Counted from the first letter of the stretch, positions 1 through 7,046 are shown. The stretch: 11,267 bases of DNA from Halalkaliarchaeum sp036625675 (GCA_036625675.1 JAZKTH010000075.1:1-11267), one strand, 5' to 3'. Notes: generated from the letters alone by a model not told the origin. Numbers and translations are program-made.

Positions 1-930
1 CGGTGCCCTCGCCGGGAACTCGGAACTGTCACGCCGGTTAGCCCCTTCGTCGTCGCCATCGTCACCGGGGTGGCCGTCGCGTTCGTCGTCGACCTCCCCG
101 CGTGGATCCGGACGGGCGTCGATCGGTACAAGCTGCTGCTGGAGACCGGCATCGTGCTCCTGGGGGCGGGGTTGACCGTTTCGCAACTCGTCGACACGGG
201 GGCCATCGTGGTCGCGCTGGCCGGCGGCGTGGTCCTGTTCGGGGTCGTACTCGGGGAGTCGATCGGCCGGGCGGCGGGCGTCGACTCGACGACCCGGTCG
301 CTGCTGTCGGCCGGGGCGAGCGTGTGCGGCGTGTCGGCGGTTCTGGCCGTCGCCGGGAGCATCGGCGCCGACGAGGCCGACATCACGTACGCGGCGGGGA
401 CGGTCCTGCTGTTCGACGCCGCGACGCTGCTTTTGTTCCCTGCCGTCGGCGTCGCGCTCGGGCTGCCCGACTCCGTCTTCGGGGTGTGGGTCGGGCTCAG
501 CCTCTTCTCCACCGGGCCGGCGGCGGCGGTCGGGTTCGCGATCTCCGACGTGGCCGGCCAGTGGGCGACCGTAACCAAACTGGTCCGCAACACGTTCATC
601 GGCGTGCTCGCGGTGGGGTACGCCGTCCACCACGCCGCCGCCGGCGAGGATCGCCCGCGGGCCAGGGAGGTCTGGAACCGATTCCCGAAGTTCCTAATCG
701 GCTTCCTGCTGGTGATGTCGATCGCGAACGCCGGGCTACTGGACGCCGGCGCCCGTGCCTCCCTGGGGACCCTCAGCGACTGGCTGTTCACCGTCGCGTT
801 CGTCGGGCTGGGGATGGACCTGAACCCCCGGCGACTCCGGGCGACCGGGGGTACTCCGATCGCCGTGGTCCTCGCACAGTTCCTGATCGTCACCGGACTG
901 GGGTACGTGGCGGTGACAGTCCTGCTTTGA
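1..930 (+). CDS. YeiH/TIGR00698-family putative sulfate (sulfite) exporter, 5'-truncated by the window edge
   Basis: The reading frame is open from base 1 to the TGA at 928-930 (309 codons). The GTG at 70 is inside the protein, and the real start lies off the left edge. The product is a polytopic inner-membrane protein with about eight or nine hydrophobic segments visible. Family marks seen are GIVLLGAGL near the start, GASVCGVSAV (bases 316-345), SLFSTGPAAAV and TKLVRN (bases 574-591), in the order expected for the YeiH/Cons_hypoth698 family. Known of the family: it is called 'putative sulfate exporter', and as I recall SuyZ beside sulfolactate sulfo-lyase genes belongs to it. It ends 85 bases before the sulfo-lyase-like subunits on the same strand. 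Inference: it exports the sulfite or sulfate released by them. The family is broad and many members lack a proven substrate, so the family call is firm and the substrate is not. Confidence 0.88.
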   Translation, partial: RCPRRELGTVTPVSPFVVAIVTGVAVAFVVDLPAWIRTGVDRYKLLLETGIVLLGAGLTVSQLVDTGAIVVALAGGVVLFGVVLGESIGRAAGVDSTTRSLLSAGASVCGVSAVLAVAGSIGADEADITYAAGTVLLFDAATLLLFPAVGVALGLPDSVFGVWVGLSLFSTGPAAAVGFAISDVAGQWATVTKLVRNTFIGVLAVGYAVHHAAAGEDRPRAREVWNRFPKFLIGFLLVMSIANAGLLDAGARASLGTLSDWLFTVAFVGLGMDLNPRRLRATGGTPIAVVLAQFLIVTGLGYVAVTVLL

Positions 931-982
931 ACGCGGGGCGGGCCGATCCGGCCGCTCGCGACCCCCCACGCGGACGTAAACG

Positions 983-990
983 CTTTGTAG
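983..990 (+). promoter_or_regulatory. weak TATA-like box before the small sulfo-lyase-like subunit
   Basis: The stretch CTTTGTAG lies about 29 bases upstream of the ATG at 1016, the distance expected for a leaderless archaeal transcript. No Shine-Dalgarno-like sequence sits just upstream of that ATG, which agrees with leaderless translation. The match to an archaeal TATA box is poor, so the gene may instead be read from a promoter upstream of the exporter. Confidence 0.35.
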
Positions 991-1015
991 CCTCCCGATA
1001 ACCCCACGGACGCGT

Positions 1016-1333
1016 ATGGTAGAACGACATATTCAGGTAGTCGAGCCGGAGGACAACGTGGCGACGGCGTTGCGGGACATCGAGTCGGGGGAGACCCTCA
1101 CGATCGCCGTGGGCGACGGGACGGTCACCGTCGAGGCGCAGGCCGACGTGGAGTTCGGCCACAAGATCGCGCTCGAGGACATCCCGAACGGCGAGACGGT
1201 CGTCAAGTACGGCAAGAGCATCGGGAACGCGACCGAGGACATCGAGGCCGGCGAGTGGGTCCACGTCCACAACGTCGAGTCCAACTACGGCCGCGGCGAC
1301 CTGGCGGCCGACGACGCGGAGGCAAACGCATGA
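1016..1333 (+). CDS. suyA: SAF-domain small subunit of a UxaA/SuyAB-type lyase (candidate sulfolactate sulfo-lyase alpha subunit)
   Basis: This 105-residue cytosolic protein is essentially one SAF domain, the short domain that occupies the first ~100 residues of fused altronate dehydratases and is a separate polypeptide in split enzymes. Visible marks are GHK (48-50), KYG (64-66), IG (69-70) and HVHN (83-86) in the family's usual order. Its TGA overlaps the ATG of the large subunit (ATGA at 1330-1333), so the two are translationally coupled partners. SuyA is, as I recall, a roughly 8 kDa protein; this one is somewhat longer because of an acidic tail after residue 95. The start DNVATAL (13-19) and the GRGDL near the end look closer to altronate-dehydratase-type small subunits, so this subunit alone does not decide the substrate. 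The sulfo-lyase call rests on the large subunit and neighbours. Confidence 0.72.
   Translation: MVERHIQVVEPEDNVATALRDIESGETLTIAVGDGTVTVEAQADVEFGHKIALEDIPNGETVVKYGKSIGNATEDIEAGEWVHVHNVESNYGRGDLAADDAEANA
1318..1322 (+). promoter_or_regulatory. Shine-Dalgarno GGAGG that fixes the large-subunit start
   Basis: GGAGG lies 7 bases before the ATG at 1330, inside the end of the small-subunit gene. It supports ATG 1330 as the start rather than the in-frame GTG at 1255, which would add 25 residues read out of frame through the small-subunit gene and unlike the family N-terminus. Confidence 0.7.
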
Positions 1334-2496
1334 GCGAGTTCCTGGGCTACGAACGCGACGACGGGAGCGTCGGCATCCGGAACCACGTGGCGATCATCTC
1401 GACGGCGCCGTACGCCAACGACACGGTCGAGCGGGCCGCCGAGATCACCGAGAACACGGTGCCGATCACCCACCCGCTGGGCCGGTGTCAGACCAAGCCC
1501 GACGTGTTCCAGACCTACCGGACCCTGCTCGGGTACGGAACACATCCCAACGTCTACGGGACCGTGGTGGTGGCCCACGCGGGCGAGATCGTCGACGGGG
1601 ACGAACTGGCCAGCGACGTCGCCGAAACGGGGCGACCGAGCGCCTCCATCAACATCCACGAGGAGAAGGGCGTGATGAACGCGCTGCAGGCGACCGTGAA
1701 CGCCGCCCAGGAGATGGTGCTCGACGCGAGCGACCAGCGTCGGGTCCCCGCCGACTACTCGAATCTGACGTTCGGGATCAACTGCGCCACCTCCGACACC
1801 ACGAGCGGGCTCTGCCAGCACAAGGCCACCGCCAAGGCGGTGTGGCGGCTGATCGACGAGCACGACGGCCGCGGCGTGTTCGCCGAGACGGCCGAGTTCT
1901 TCGGCGGCGAACACGAACTGGCGGACCGGGCGGTGAACGAGGAGGTCAAACAGGAAATTCTCGACCGCGTGGAGCACTGGGACGAACGCCTGCAGGCGAC
2001 CGGCTACGACGTCCGCGGCGCCCAGCCGACCCCGGACAACATGGACGGGGGACTGACGACGATCGAGGAGAAGTCGCTGGGCGCCCTGGTGAAGTCCGGC
2101 GACGGCCCGATCCAGGACGTCGTCGACTACGGCGCGAAAATCCCTGACGGTCCCGGGATGTACATCATGGACACCCCCGGCCACGGCGCGGAATCGGTCA
2201 CCGGCATCGGCGCCGGCGGCGCCCACTTCATGGTCATCTCGACCGGGCAGGGCCACACGCTGTCGAACGCGATCATGCCGACGATCAAGATCACGGGCAA
2301 CCCCAACAGCCGCGAGCGGGTACCCGAGGAGACCGACGTCGACGTGAGCGAGGCCCTGGTCGGTGAGAAGGACTACGACTGGGCGGCCGACCAGCTCTGG
2401 AACGAGCTCACCCGGATCGTCGACGGGAAGCTCACGATGAGCGAGGCGCTGGGCGAGAGCCAGTTCGCCATCCACCGGATCGGCCCCTCGACGTGA
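1330..2496 (+). CDS. suyB: UxaA/GarD-family large subunit, SuyB-like: candidate (R)-sulfolactate sulfo-lyase beta subunit
   Basis: The product has 388 residues, matching the ~42 kDa recalled for SuyB and the split UxaA large subunit. The family start GYERDDGSVGIRNHV (6-20) and GGLTTIEEKSLG (240-251) place it firmly in the UxaA/GarD/SuyB superfamily. Several positions look like SuyB rather than altronate dehydratase: HPLGR (48-52) where UxaA has an HxxGC-type Cys; RTLLGYGTHPNV (64-75); SDTTSG (155-160) instead of SDGxSGIT; STGQG (304-308) instead of TGRG; DVDVS (336-340); and an EALGESQFAIHRI tail (372-384). These comparisons are from memory. Known reaction of SuyAB: (R)-3-sulfolactate to pyruvate plus sulfite, in the cytosol. 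Default pipelines would call it altronate dehydratase. It overlaps both neighbours (ATGA before, TGATG after), so it belongs to one operon. An altronate, galactarate or unknown hydroxyacid lyase remains possible. Confidence 0.75.
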   Translation: MSEFLGYERDDGSVGIRNHVAIISTAPYANDTVERAAEITENTVPITHPLGRCQTKPDVFQTYRTLLGYGTHPNVYGTVVVAHAGEIVDGDELASDVAETGRPSASINIHEEKGVMNALQATVNAAQEMVLDASDQRRVPADYSNLTFGINCATSDTTSGLCQHKATAKAVWRLIDEHDGRGVFAETAEFFGGEHELADRAVNEEVKQEILDRVEHWDERLQATGYDVRGAQPTPDNMDGGLTTIEEKSLGALVKSGDGPIQDVVDYGAKIPDGPGMYIMDTPGHGAESVTGIGAGGAHFMVISTGQGHTLSNAIMPTIKITGNPNSRERVPEETDVDVSEALVGEKDYDWAADQLWNELTRIVDGKLTMSEALGESQFAIHRIGPST

Positions 2497-3497
2497 TGCG
2501 AGTCGAACGCGAGCGGGCCGAAGCTGTCGCGTCCGCGGCGCTCGAGGCCCACGGCATCACGCCGGCCGATGCGACGACGACTGCGGAGGTGCTCGTGAGC
2601 GCCGACGCTCGCGACAAACAGTCCCACGGCCTGCTTCGGCTGCCCAGGTTCGTCCGCGGGATCGACCACGGCAACGTGGACCCCGACGGTGACATCGAGG
2701 TCGTCCGCGACTCGGGGGCTGCGGTGACCCTGTCGGGCGGCTCGCGGCTGGGCCCGGTCGTCGCCCGCGAGGCGGTCGGGAAGGCGATGGCCCGGGCCGA
2801 CGACCACGGGATCGGCGCGGTCGGCGTCCACGACACCAACCACCTCGGAATGCTCGGCTACTACACCGACGTGGTCCGGCAGGCGGGCTACGTCGGGATC
2901 GCGGTCACGAACACCGAGCCCGCGATGCCGCCCTACGGCGGCGCCGAACCGGTCCTCGGGACGAACCCGATCGCGGTCGGCATCCCGTCGGACCCGCCGT
3001 TCAACCTGGACATGTCGACGTCGAGTATCGCCCGCGGGACCGTCCTGCGGGCCAGAGAGAACGGCGAACGGCTCCCGGAAGGGGTCGCACTCGGTCCTGA
3101 CGGCAACCCCACTCGGGACCCCGAGGCGGCACTGAACGGCGTCATCAGGCCGTTCGGTGGCGCGAAGGGGTCGGGGCTCGCGATCGCCGTCGAGATCCTG
3201 GCCGGCGGGCTCGTCGGCGCGGCGATGGGGACCGACGTGACGGGCACGTACCACACCGAAGACGAGTGCACGAAGGGCGACCTGTTCCTCGTGATCGACC
3301 CCGGGGCCCTCGGCGGAACCGGTTTCACCGACCGGGTGAACGAGTTCGTCGCCGAACTGAAGGCGGGCGATACCGCCGCCGGATTCGATAGCATCCGGCT
3401 TCCCGGGGAGTCGTCGACCGCCGCGGCCGACGCGGAGAGGATCACCGTCGACGACGACGTGTGGTCGGAGGTCCTCGGAATGGCGGAGGAAGGGTAG
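2496..3497 (+). CDS. comC: Ldh2/malate-lactate dehydrogenase family, ComC-like (candidate sulfolactate dehydrogenase)
   Basis: This is a 333-residue NAD(P)-dependent 2-hydroxyacid dehydrogenase of the Ldh2 family (not the classical LDH/MDH fold). Seen in the protein: SHG (43-45) and NH (115-116), both strongly conserved family motifs; LGTNP (154-158); DMSTSSIARG (172-181); FGGAKGSG (220-227); and CTKGDLF (258-264). The last blocks resemble, from memory, the methanogen (R)-sulfolactate dehydrogenase ComC of coenzyme M synthesis more than ureidoglycolate or lactate members. ATG 2496 is used in a TGATG overlap with the large subunit; the in-frame GTG at 2493 is the alternative start. In Chromohalobacter a ComC-type enzyme works with SuyAB, interconverting sulfopyruvate and (R)-sulfolactate. 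Inferred role here: supplying the (R) enantiomer to the lyase. No second dehydrogenase for (S)-sulfolactate is visible. Other 2-hydroxyacids are possible substrates. Confidence 0.8.
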   Translation: MRVERERAEAVASAALEAHGITPADATTTAEVLVSADARDKQSHGLLRLPRFVRGIDHGNVDPDGDIEVVRDSGAAVTLSGGSRLGPVVAREAVGKAMARADDHGIGAVGVHDTNHLGMLGYYTDVVRQAGYVGIAVTNTEPAMPPYGGAEPVLGTNPIAVGIPSDPPFNLDMSTSSIARGTVLRARENGERLPEGVALGPDGNPTRDPEAALNGVIRPFGGAKGSGLAIAVEILAGGLVGAAMGTDVTGTYHTEDECTKGDLFLVIDPGALGGTGFTDRVNEFVAELKAGDTAAGFDSIRLPGESSTAAADAERITVDDDVWSEVLGMAEEG

Positions 3498-3531
3498 CCG
3501 GCGGTCGATCGTTCCGCTCCTCGTGTCGGTT

Positions 3532-3544
3532 GCCGCGTAGCGGC
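3532..3544 (+). terminator. possible terminator hairpin after the lyase/dehydrogenase operon
   Basis: GCCGC and GCGGC form a perfect 5-base-pair stem around a GTA loop, 35 bases after the dehydrogenase stop codon. No clear T-run follows, and archaeal termination relies mainly on T-rich stretches, so this is weak. The remaining intergenic bases up to 3618 show nothing else recognisable apart from a 9-base motif listed separately. Confidence 0.3.
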
Positions 3545-3599
3545 TTCCGGTGAAGAGACGTCCCCCGTTCCCCGTGCTCGATGGGGCGAGGTAGATCAG

Positions 3600-3608
3600 A
3601 CGGTAACA
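3600..3608 (+). promoter_or_regulatory. candidate operator copy 1 (ACGGTAACA)
   Basis: ACGGTAACA lies about 11 bases upstream of the TATA box of the binding-protein gene. The same nine bases recur in the permease promoter at 5101-5109. It sits within an imperfect inverted repeat with arms GGTA and TACC separated by ACACG. A shared regulator site is an inference; no regulator gene is in the window. Confidence 0.3.
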
Positions 3609-3618
3609 CGTACCAAAA

Positions 3619-3626
3619 TTATAAAT
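3619..3626 (+). promoter_or_regulatory. TATA box for the substrate-binding protein gene
   Basis: TTATAAAT is centred about 27 bases before ATG 3650, so transcription should begin at or next to that A: a leaderless mRNA. This excludes the upstream in-frame ATG at 3632, which lies only a few bases after the box and upstream of the expected transcript start. Confidence 0.75.
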
Positions 3627-3649
3627 AATGGATGTTCTATATCAGTGGT

Positions 3650-5029
3650 ATGGCAGCAGATAACAGGCCACTCAGACGGCGTCGTATCCTGCAAACAGTC
3701 GCAGCTGCTGGAGGGGTTGCACTCGCGGGCTGCACCGGCGGTGGCGGCGGAGACGGCGACACTGAGGACGATTCCGGGGACGGCGACGGCGGTGGGGATA
3801 CCGAAACCGACGACGGGAGCGACGGCGGTAGCGGGGCATCCGGGGAGATCAACTTCGTCCACATCGCGTCGTTCGAGCCCTCGGCCCAGGACTTCGCCGA
3901 GGCGTTCAACGCGGCGAGCGACGCCACGCTGAACACCCAGGGGACGCCCGCGGAGTCGAGTTCCACCAGAGAGTACTACGTCAACCAGTTCGCCGCCCAG
4001 TCCAGCAGTTTCGACGTCGGGATGATGGACGTCGTCTGGCCGGCGGAGTTCGTCGGCGCCGGGTGGGCCGCGGAGGTGTCCGATCCCGACGGACACATGG
4101 ACAGTATGCTGTCGACGCCAGTGGAGGCAGTCACGCTCGACGGCAGCACCTACGGGATGCCGATGTTCACCGACGCCAACGGCTTCTACTACCGGAGCGA
4201 CTGGCTCGAGGAACTCGGGTACGACGAGCCGCCGTCGACGTACACGGAGGTCGTCAACATCGCACAGGAAGCCAAAGAGCAGATCGACGGCTGCGAGAAC
4301 GGCTACATCTGGCAGGGCGGCTCCAACGAGGGGCTGACGATCATGTGGCTCAACTGGCTGTGGGGCTTCGGCGGCTCCATCCGCGACGGCGACGGCAACC
4401 TCGTGGTCAACTCCGAGGAGGGGATCCAGGCGCTCCAACACGCCGTCGACCTGATTTACGAACACGAGGTCACCCCCCAGTCGATCCCGTCGAGCGGAAC
4501 CGACGGGAATCGCCAGACGTTCCAGCAGGGCGGGACGATGTTCATGCGCAACTGGCCGTACGCGTACGGGCTGTTCCAGGACGACACGCCAGTCACCGAC
4601 AGCTTCGACGTGACGACGATGCCGAAAGCCGAGGGGAACCCCGACGCCAACAACTCCTGTCTGGGCGGCTGGAGCCTGTTCATCAACAGCTTCACCGAGA
4701 ACGAGGACGCGGCCCAGGAGTTCGCGAACTACATCGGGACGCTCGAAGCACAGGAGATCCTGTCCGGCGAACACAACCGGCTGCCGGTCCGCCAGGAACT
4801 CTACGAGGACGATTACTGGGAGGACAGCGAACACGACAAGCCGGGGAACCTGGACATCTTCGCGGAGATCCTCCAGCAGACGAGCGCCCGGCCCGCGACC
4901 GCCCAGTACTCCCAGTTCTCGAACCTCGTGTACACGGAGTGCAACCGCGCGCTCACGCAGGACAAGACCCCCGAGGAGGCGCTGAACGACGCCCAGGACG
5001 AGATCGACAGCGAGATCAACGACGCCTGA
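3650..5029 (+). CDS. ABC sugar-transporter substrate-binding lipoprotein (extracellular family 1, MalE/UgpB type)
   Basis: The 459-residue precursor begins with a Tat motif (RRRRILQ, residues 9-15), a hydrophobic segment and the lipobox LAGC with Cys28. It should be exported folded by the Tat system and anchored by a lipid on Cys28, as is usual for haloarchaeal binding proteins. Residues 29-67 are a Gly/Asp/Ser-rich linker. The mature part shows the family 1 layout, with YGMPMFTDANGFYYRSDWLEEL typical of the maltose/trehalose/multisugar group and a late SARPATAQY. Two permease genes follow, so it captures the substrate for that importer. The sugar cannot be read from the sequence. Neighbouring catabolic genes suggest a sugar or sulfosugar, and Agrobacterium's SmoF for sulfoquinovosyl glycerol is, as I recall, in the same broad family. 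The start is ATG 3650, not 3632. Confidence 0.92.
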   Translation: MAADNRPLRRRRILQTVAAAGGVALAGCTGGGGGDGDTEDDSGDGDGGGDTETDDGSDGGSGASGEINFVHIASFEPSAQDFAEAFNAASDATLNTQGTPAESSSTREYYVNQFAAQSSSFDVGMMDVVWPAEFVGAGWAAEVSDPDGHMDSMLSTPVEAVTLDGSTYGMPMFTDANGFYYRSDWLEELGYDEPPSTYTEVVNIAQEAKEQIDGCENGYIWQGGSNEGLTIMWLNWLWGFGGSIRDGDGNLVVNSEEGIQALQHAVDLIYEHEVTPQSIPSSGTDGNRQTFQQGGTMFMRNWPYAYGLFQDDTPVTDSFDVTTMPKAEGNPDANNSCLGGWSLFINSFTENEDAAQEFANYIGTLEAQEILSGEHNRLPVRQELYEDDYWEDSEHDKPGNLDIFAEILQQTSARPATAQYSQFSNLVYTECNRALTQDKTPEEALNDAQDEIDSEINDA

Positions 5030-5087
5030 TCGGTTCGGTCGGGGGATCCCGGCCCCTCGCCGCAGTCTCTCCCCCTGAACACGCACA

Positions 5088-5095
5088 TTTATAAT
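5088..5095 (+). promoter_or_regulatory. TATA box for the permease genes
   Basis: TTTATAAT is centred about 28 bases before ATG 5120, which fits leaderless transcription starting at the permease start codon. The permeases therefore appear to have their own promoter apart from the binding-protein gene, although read-through is also possible. A G/C-rich run with possible pairing (GGGG at 5041-5044 with CCCC at 5053-5056) precedes it. Confidence 0.7.
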
Positions 5096-5100
5096 GACGT

Positions 5101-5109
5101 ACGGTAACA
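5101..5109 (+). promoter_or_regulatory. candidate operator copy 2 (ACGGTAACA)
   Basis: This nine-base match to 3600-3608 lies between the TATA box and ATG 5120, overlapping the region that RNA polymerase would contact. A protein bound here would be expected to repress. A chance match between two short promoters is not excluded. Confidence 0.3.
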
Positions 5110-5119
5110 TCCCGCAATA

Positions 5120-6115
5120 ATGGCGGACTCGACAGCAAGCGTACAGGACACGATCGCCCGGCCGGGCGAGGAGGGAATCCGCGCCCGACTCAGACGGTAT
5201 CGCGAGCTCAGACTGACCGAGGAGGAGCTGGCGACGGTGTTGCTGACGCCGGTCCTGCTGTTCCTCCTGGGCCTTTCCTTTTACCCGATTCTCGACACGA
5301 TCTGGGCCAGCCTCCACACGGGGTACGTCATCGAACTCCCGGGCCAACAGCGGGAGCTCGTCGGACTGGAGAACTACCGGAAGATCCTGTTCCCGGTCGG
5401 GGGGACGAGGTTCTGGAACGCCTTCGGCGTGAGCATGTTCTACACGTTCGTGAGCGTCCCCGTCGAACTCGTGTTCGGACTCGCGCTGGCGCTCCTGCTC
5501 CAGAAGGAGTTCAAGTACAAGTACGTCGCCCAGGCGGCGATCCTGTTCCCGTGGGCGCTACCCACGGTGATCAACGCCAAGGTGTGGGCGTGGATGCTCC
5601 ACCCGGACTACGGCGTCATCAGCGACGTACTCGTCCGAGTCGGGATCCTCGAACAGCCGTTCCCGTTCCTCTCGAAGCCGGACATCGCACTCTACACGAT
5701 GACGGCGATCACCATCTGGAAGACGACGTCGTTCATGGCGTTGATCCTGCTGGCGGGGCTTTCGAGCATCCCGGATCAGCTCTACGAGGCCGCCCGGATC
5801 GACGGCGCCTCGCGGTGGCGGCAGTTCCGCGACATCACGCTACCGCTTTTGAAGCCAACCATTCTGGTCGCGCTCATTTTCCGGACGTTGCCGGCGTTTC
5901 AGGCGTTCGGACTCCCGTTCGGGCTGACCGGCGGGGGACCTGGCGAATCGACGCAGACCCTCGTGCTGTACGCCCAGCAGGCGGCGTACAACAACCCAGG
6001 GCCGACGAACGGCGGGTTCGCGATCGGATCGGCGGCCGCGACCCTGATCACGTTGATCGCGCTGGTGATCGCGCTGATTTACGTCACGACGCTCTACGAG
6101 CCGGAGGTGCGGTGA
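5120..6115 (+). CDS. ABC sugar transporter permease, MalF/UgpA type
   Basis: This 331-residue integral membrane protein has about six membrane segments: residues ~38-58, then ~102-127, ~136-157, ~192-214, ~246-262 and ~302-324. The EAA loop that docks the ATPase is present as EAARIDGASRWRQFRDITLPL (223-243), with the conserved Gly at 229. The N-terminal ~35 residues are hydrophilic and cytoplasmic. Length and order place it as the first permease of the pair. ATG 5120 is chosen because the TATA box lies the leaderless distance upstream. Its stop is followed after one base by the second permease. No ATP-binding subunit is encoded nearby. The substrate is presumably the sugar bound by the preceding lipoprotein. 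Confidence 0.93.
   Translation: MADSTASVQDTIARPGEEGIRARLRRYRELRLTEEELATVLLTPVLLFLLGLSFYPILDTIWASLHTGYVIELPGQQRELVGLENYRKILFPVGGTRFWNAFGVSMFYTFVSVPVELVFGLALALLLQKEFKYKYVAQAAILFPWALPTVINAKVWAWMLHPDYGVISDVLVRVGILEQPFPFLSKPDIALYTMTAITIWKTTSFMALILLAGLSSIPDQLYEAARIDGASRWRQFRDITLPLLKPTILVALIFRTLPAFQAFGLPFGLTGGGPGESTQTLVLYAQQAAYNNPGPTNGGFAIGSAAATLITLIALVIALIYVTTLYEPEVR
6103..6109 (+). promoter_or_regulatory. Shine-Dalgarno GGAGGTG for the second permease
   Basis: GGAGGTG, complementary to the haloarchaeal 16S rRNA 3' end, ends 7 bases before ATG 6117 and lies within the last codons of the first permease. It indicates internal translation of the second cistron, in contrast to the leaderless first cistron. 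Confidence 0.75.
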
Positions 6116-6116
6116 G

Positions 6117-7046
6117 ATGAGCGTCCGTGATCTCACGCTCGAAGACGTCGCGTTCTGGGAGGTCGGCAAGCGGCTCGGCTACTTCGGCTCGATCCTGGCG
6201 ATCGTCTTCATTTCGATGTTCCCGGTGCTTTGGATCCTGATCAGTTCGCTGAAACCCTCCGGGGAGCTGTTCGTGTTCCCGATCGAGTATCTCCCGTACA
6301 CGGTTTCCTTCGAGGACGGGTTTAGCATCGTCCAGCAGTACCCGCTCACCCTGGAGAACTACCACACCGCCCTCGCTCAGCGACCCGTGGGGCAGTACCT
6401 CATCAACAGTTTCATCGTCGCATCGGGAACCGCGATCCTCGACGTGGTGCTCGGGGCGTTGGCGGGCTACTCCCTCTCCCGGCTGAACTTCCGGTACAAG
6501 CTCCCGGTCTTGCTGTTGATCCTGTTCGCGGCGCTGTTGCCGTTCATCTCGCGGCTGATCCCGCTTTACAGGCTGGCGATCCAGCTCGGAAACACGCCGG
6601 TCGGCGGGTTCCTCGGGCTGAACACGTATCTCGGCTTGATCCTGCCGTACGCGGCGTTCCAGCTCCCCTTCGCGGTCTGGATCTTCCAGGCGTACTTCAA
6701 GGAGCTGCCCGACTCCCTGGAGGAGGCGGGGTTGATGGACGGTCTCTCCCGGATCGGGGTGCTGTTCCGGATCATCCTCCCGGTGTCGATGCCGGCGATG
6801 GCGACGGCCGCGATCATCGTGTTCATCTACGCCTGGAACGAGTTCCTGTTCGCGCTTACGTTCATGACCGAGGACTCGAAGCGGACCATCACCGTCGGGA
6901 TCGCGCTGTTCGGCAACCAGTTCTCCACGCCGTGGGGAACCATCACCGCCGCGGTGTTCCTCTCGCTGGTCCCGCTGCTCGTGTTCATGTTCTTCTTCCA
7001 GCAGAAGATCGTGGAGGGGATGACCTCCGGCGTGGGGAAGGCGTAG
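6117..7046 (+). CDS. ABC sugar transporter permease, MalG/UgpE type
   Basis: The 309-residue integral membrane partner of the preceding permease starts one base after that gene's stop. Hydrophobic segments are seen at ~21-44, ~97-119, ~127-150, ~170-192, ~226-247 and ~275-296. The ATPase-coupling EAA loop reads EEAGLMDGLSRIGVLFRIIL (202-221), with the conserved Gly at 209. The usual MalG-like signature NSFIVASGTAILDVVLGALAGYSLSR precedes it at residues 97-122. The two permeases form the membrane channel of a carbohydrate-uptake-1 (CUT1) importer. The gene ends 94 bases before the convergent aldolase gene. An ATPase gene, which often follows in such operons, is absent, so the ATPase must be encoded elsewhere, perhaps a shared MalK/UgpC-type subunit. 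Confidence 0.93.
   Translation: MSVRDLTLEDVAFWEVGKRLGYFGSILAIVFISMFPVLWILISSLKPSGELFVFPIEYLPYTVSFEDGFSIVQQYPLTLENYHTALAQRPVGQYLINSFIVASGTAILDVVLGALAGYSLSRLNFRYKLPVLLLILFAALLPFISRLIPLYRLAIQLGNTPVGGFLGLNTYLGLILPYAAFQLPFAVWIFQAYFKELPDSLEEAGLMDGLSRIGVLFRIILPVSMPAMATAAIIVFIYAWNEFLFALTFMTEDSKRTITVGIALFGNQFSTPWGTITAAVFLSLVPLLVFMFFFQQKIVEGMTSGVGKA

Noticed and set aside
102..1001. 299-codon plus-strand frame overlapping the exporter gene
   Set aside because: It is an Arg/Gly-rich out-of-frame translation of G+C-rich DNA; the overlapping exporter frame is a recognisable membrane protein.
1255..1329. GTG-initiated N-terminal extension of the lyase large subunit
   Set aside because: The extension overlaps the small-subunit gene in another frame, lacks family similarity, and the GGAGG site points to ATG 1330.
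1285..2475. 396-codon open frame on the minus strand
   Set aside because: It is a shadow of the lyase large-subunit gene, repetitive in Val/Asp/Arg/Gly, with no motif.
3596..5347. 583-codon open frame on the minus strand
   Set aside because: It lies opposite the binding-protein gene and part of the permease gene. It is a G+C-rich shadow with Val/Arg/Gly-heavy low-information sequence and no family motif, whereas the plus-strand frames have clear domains and promoters.
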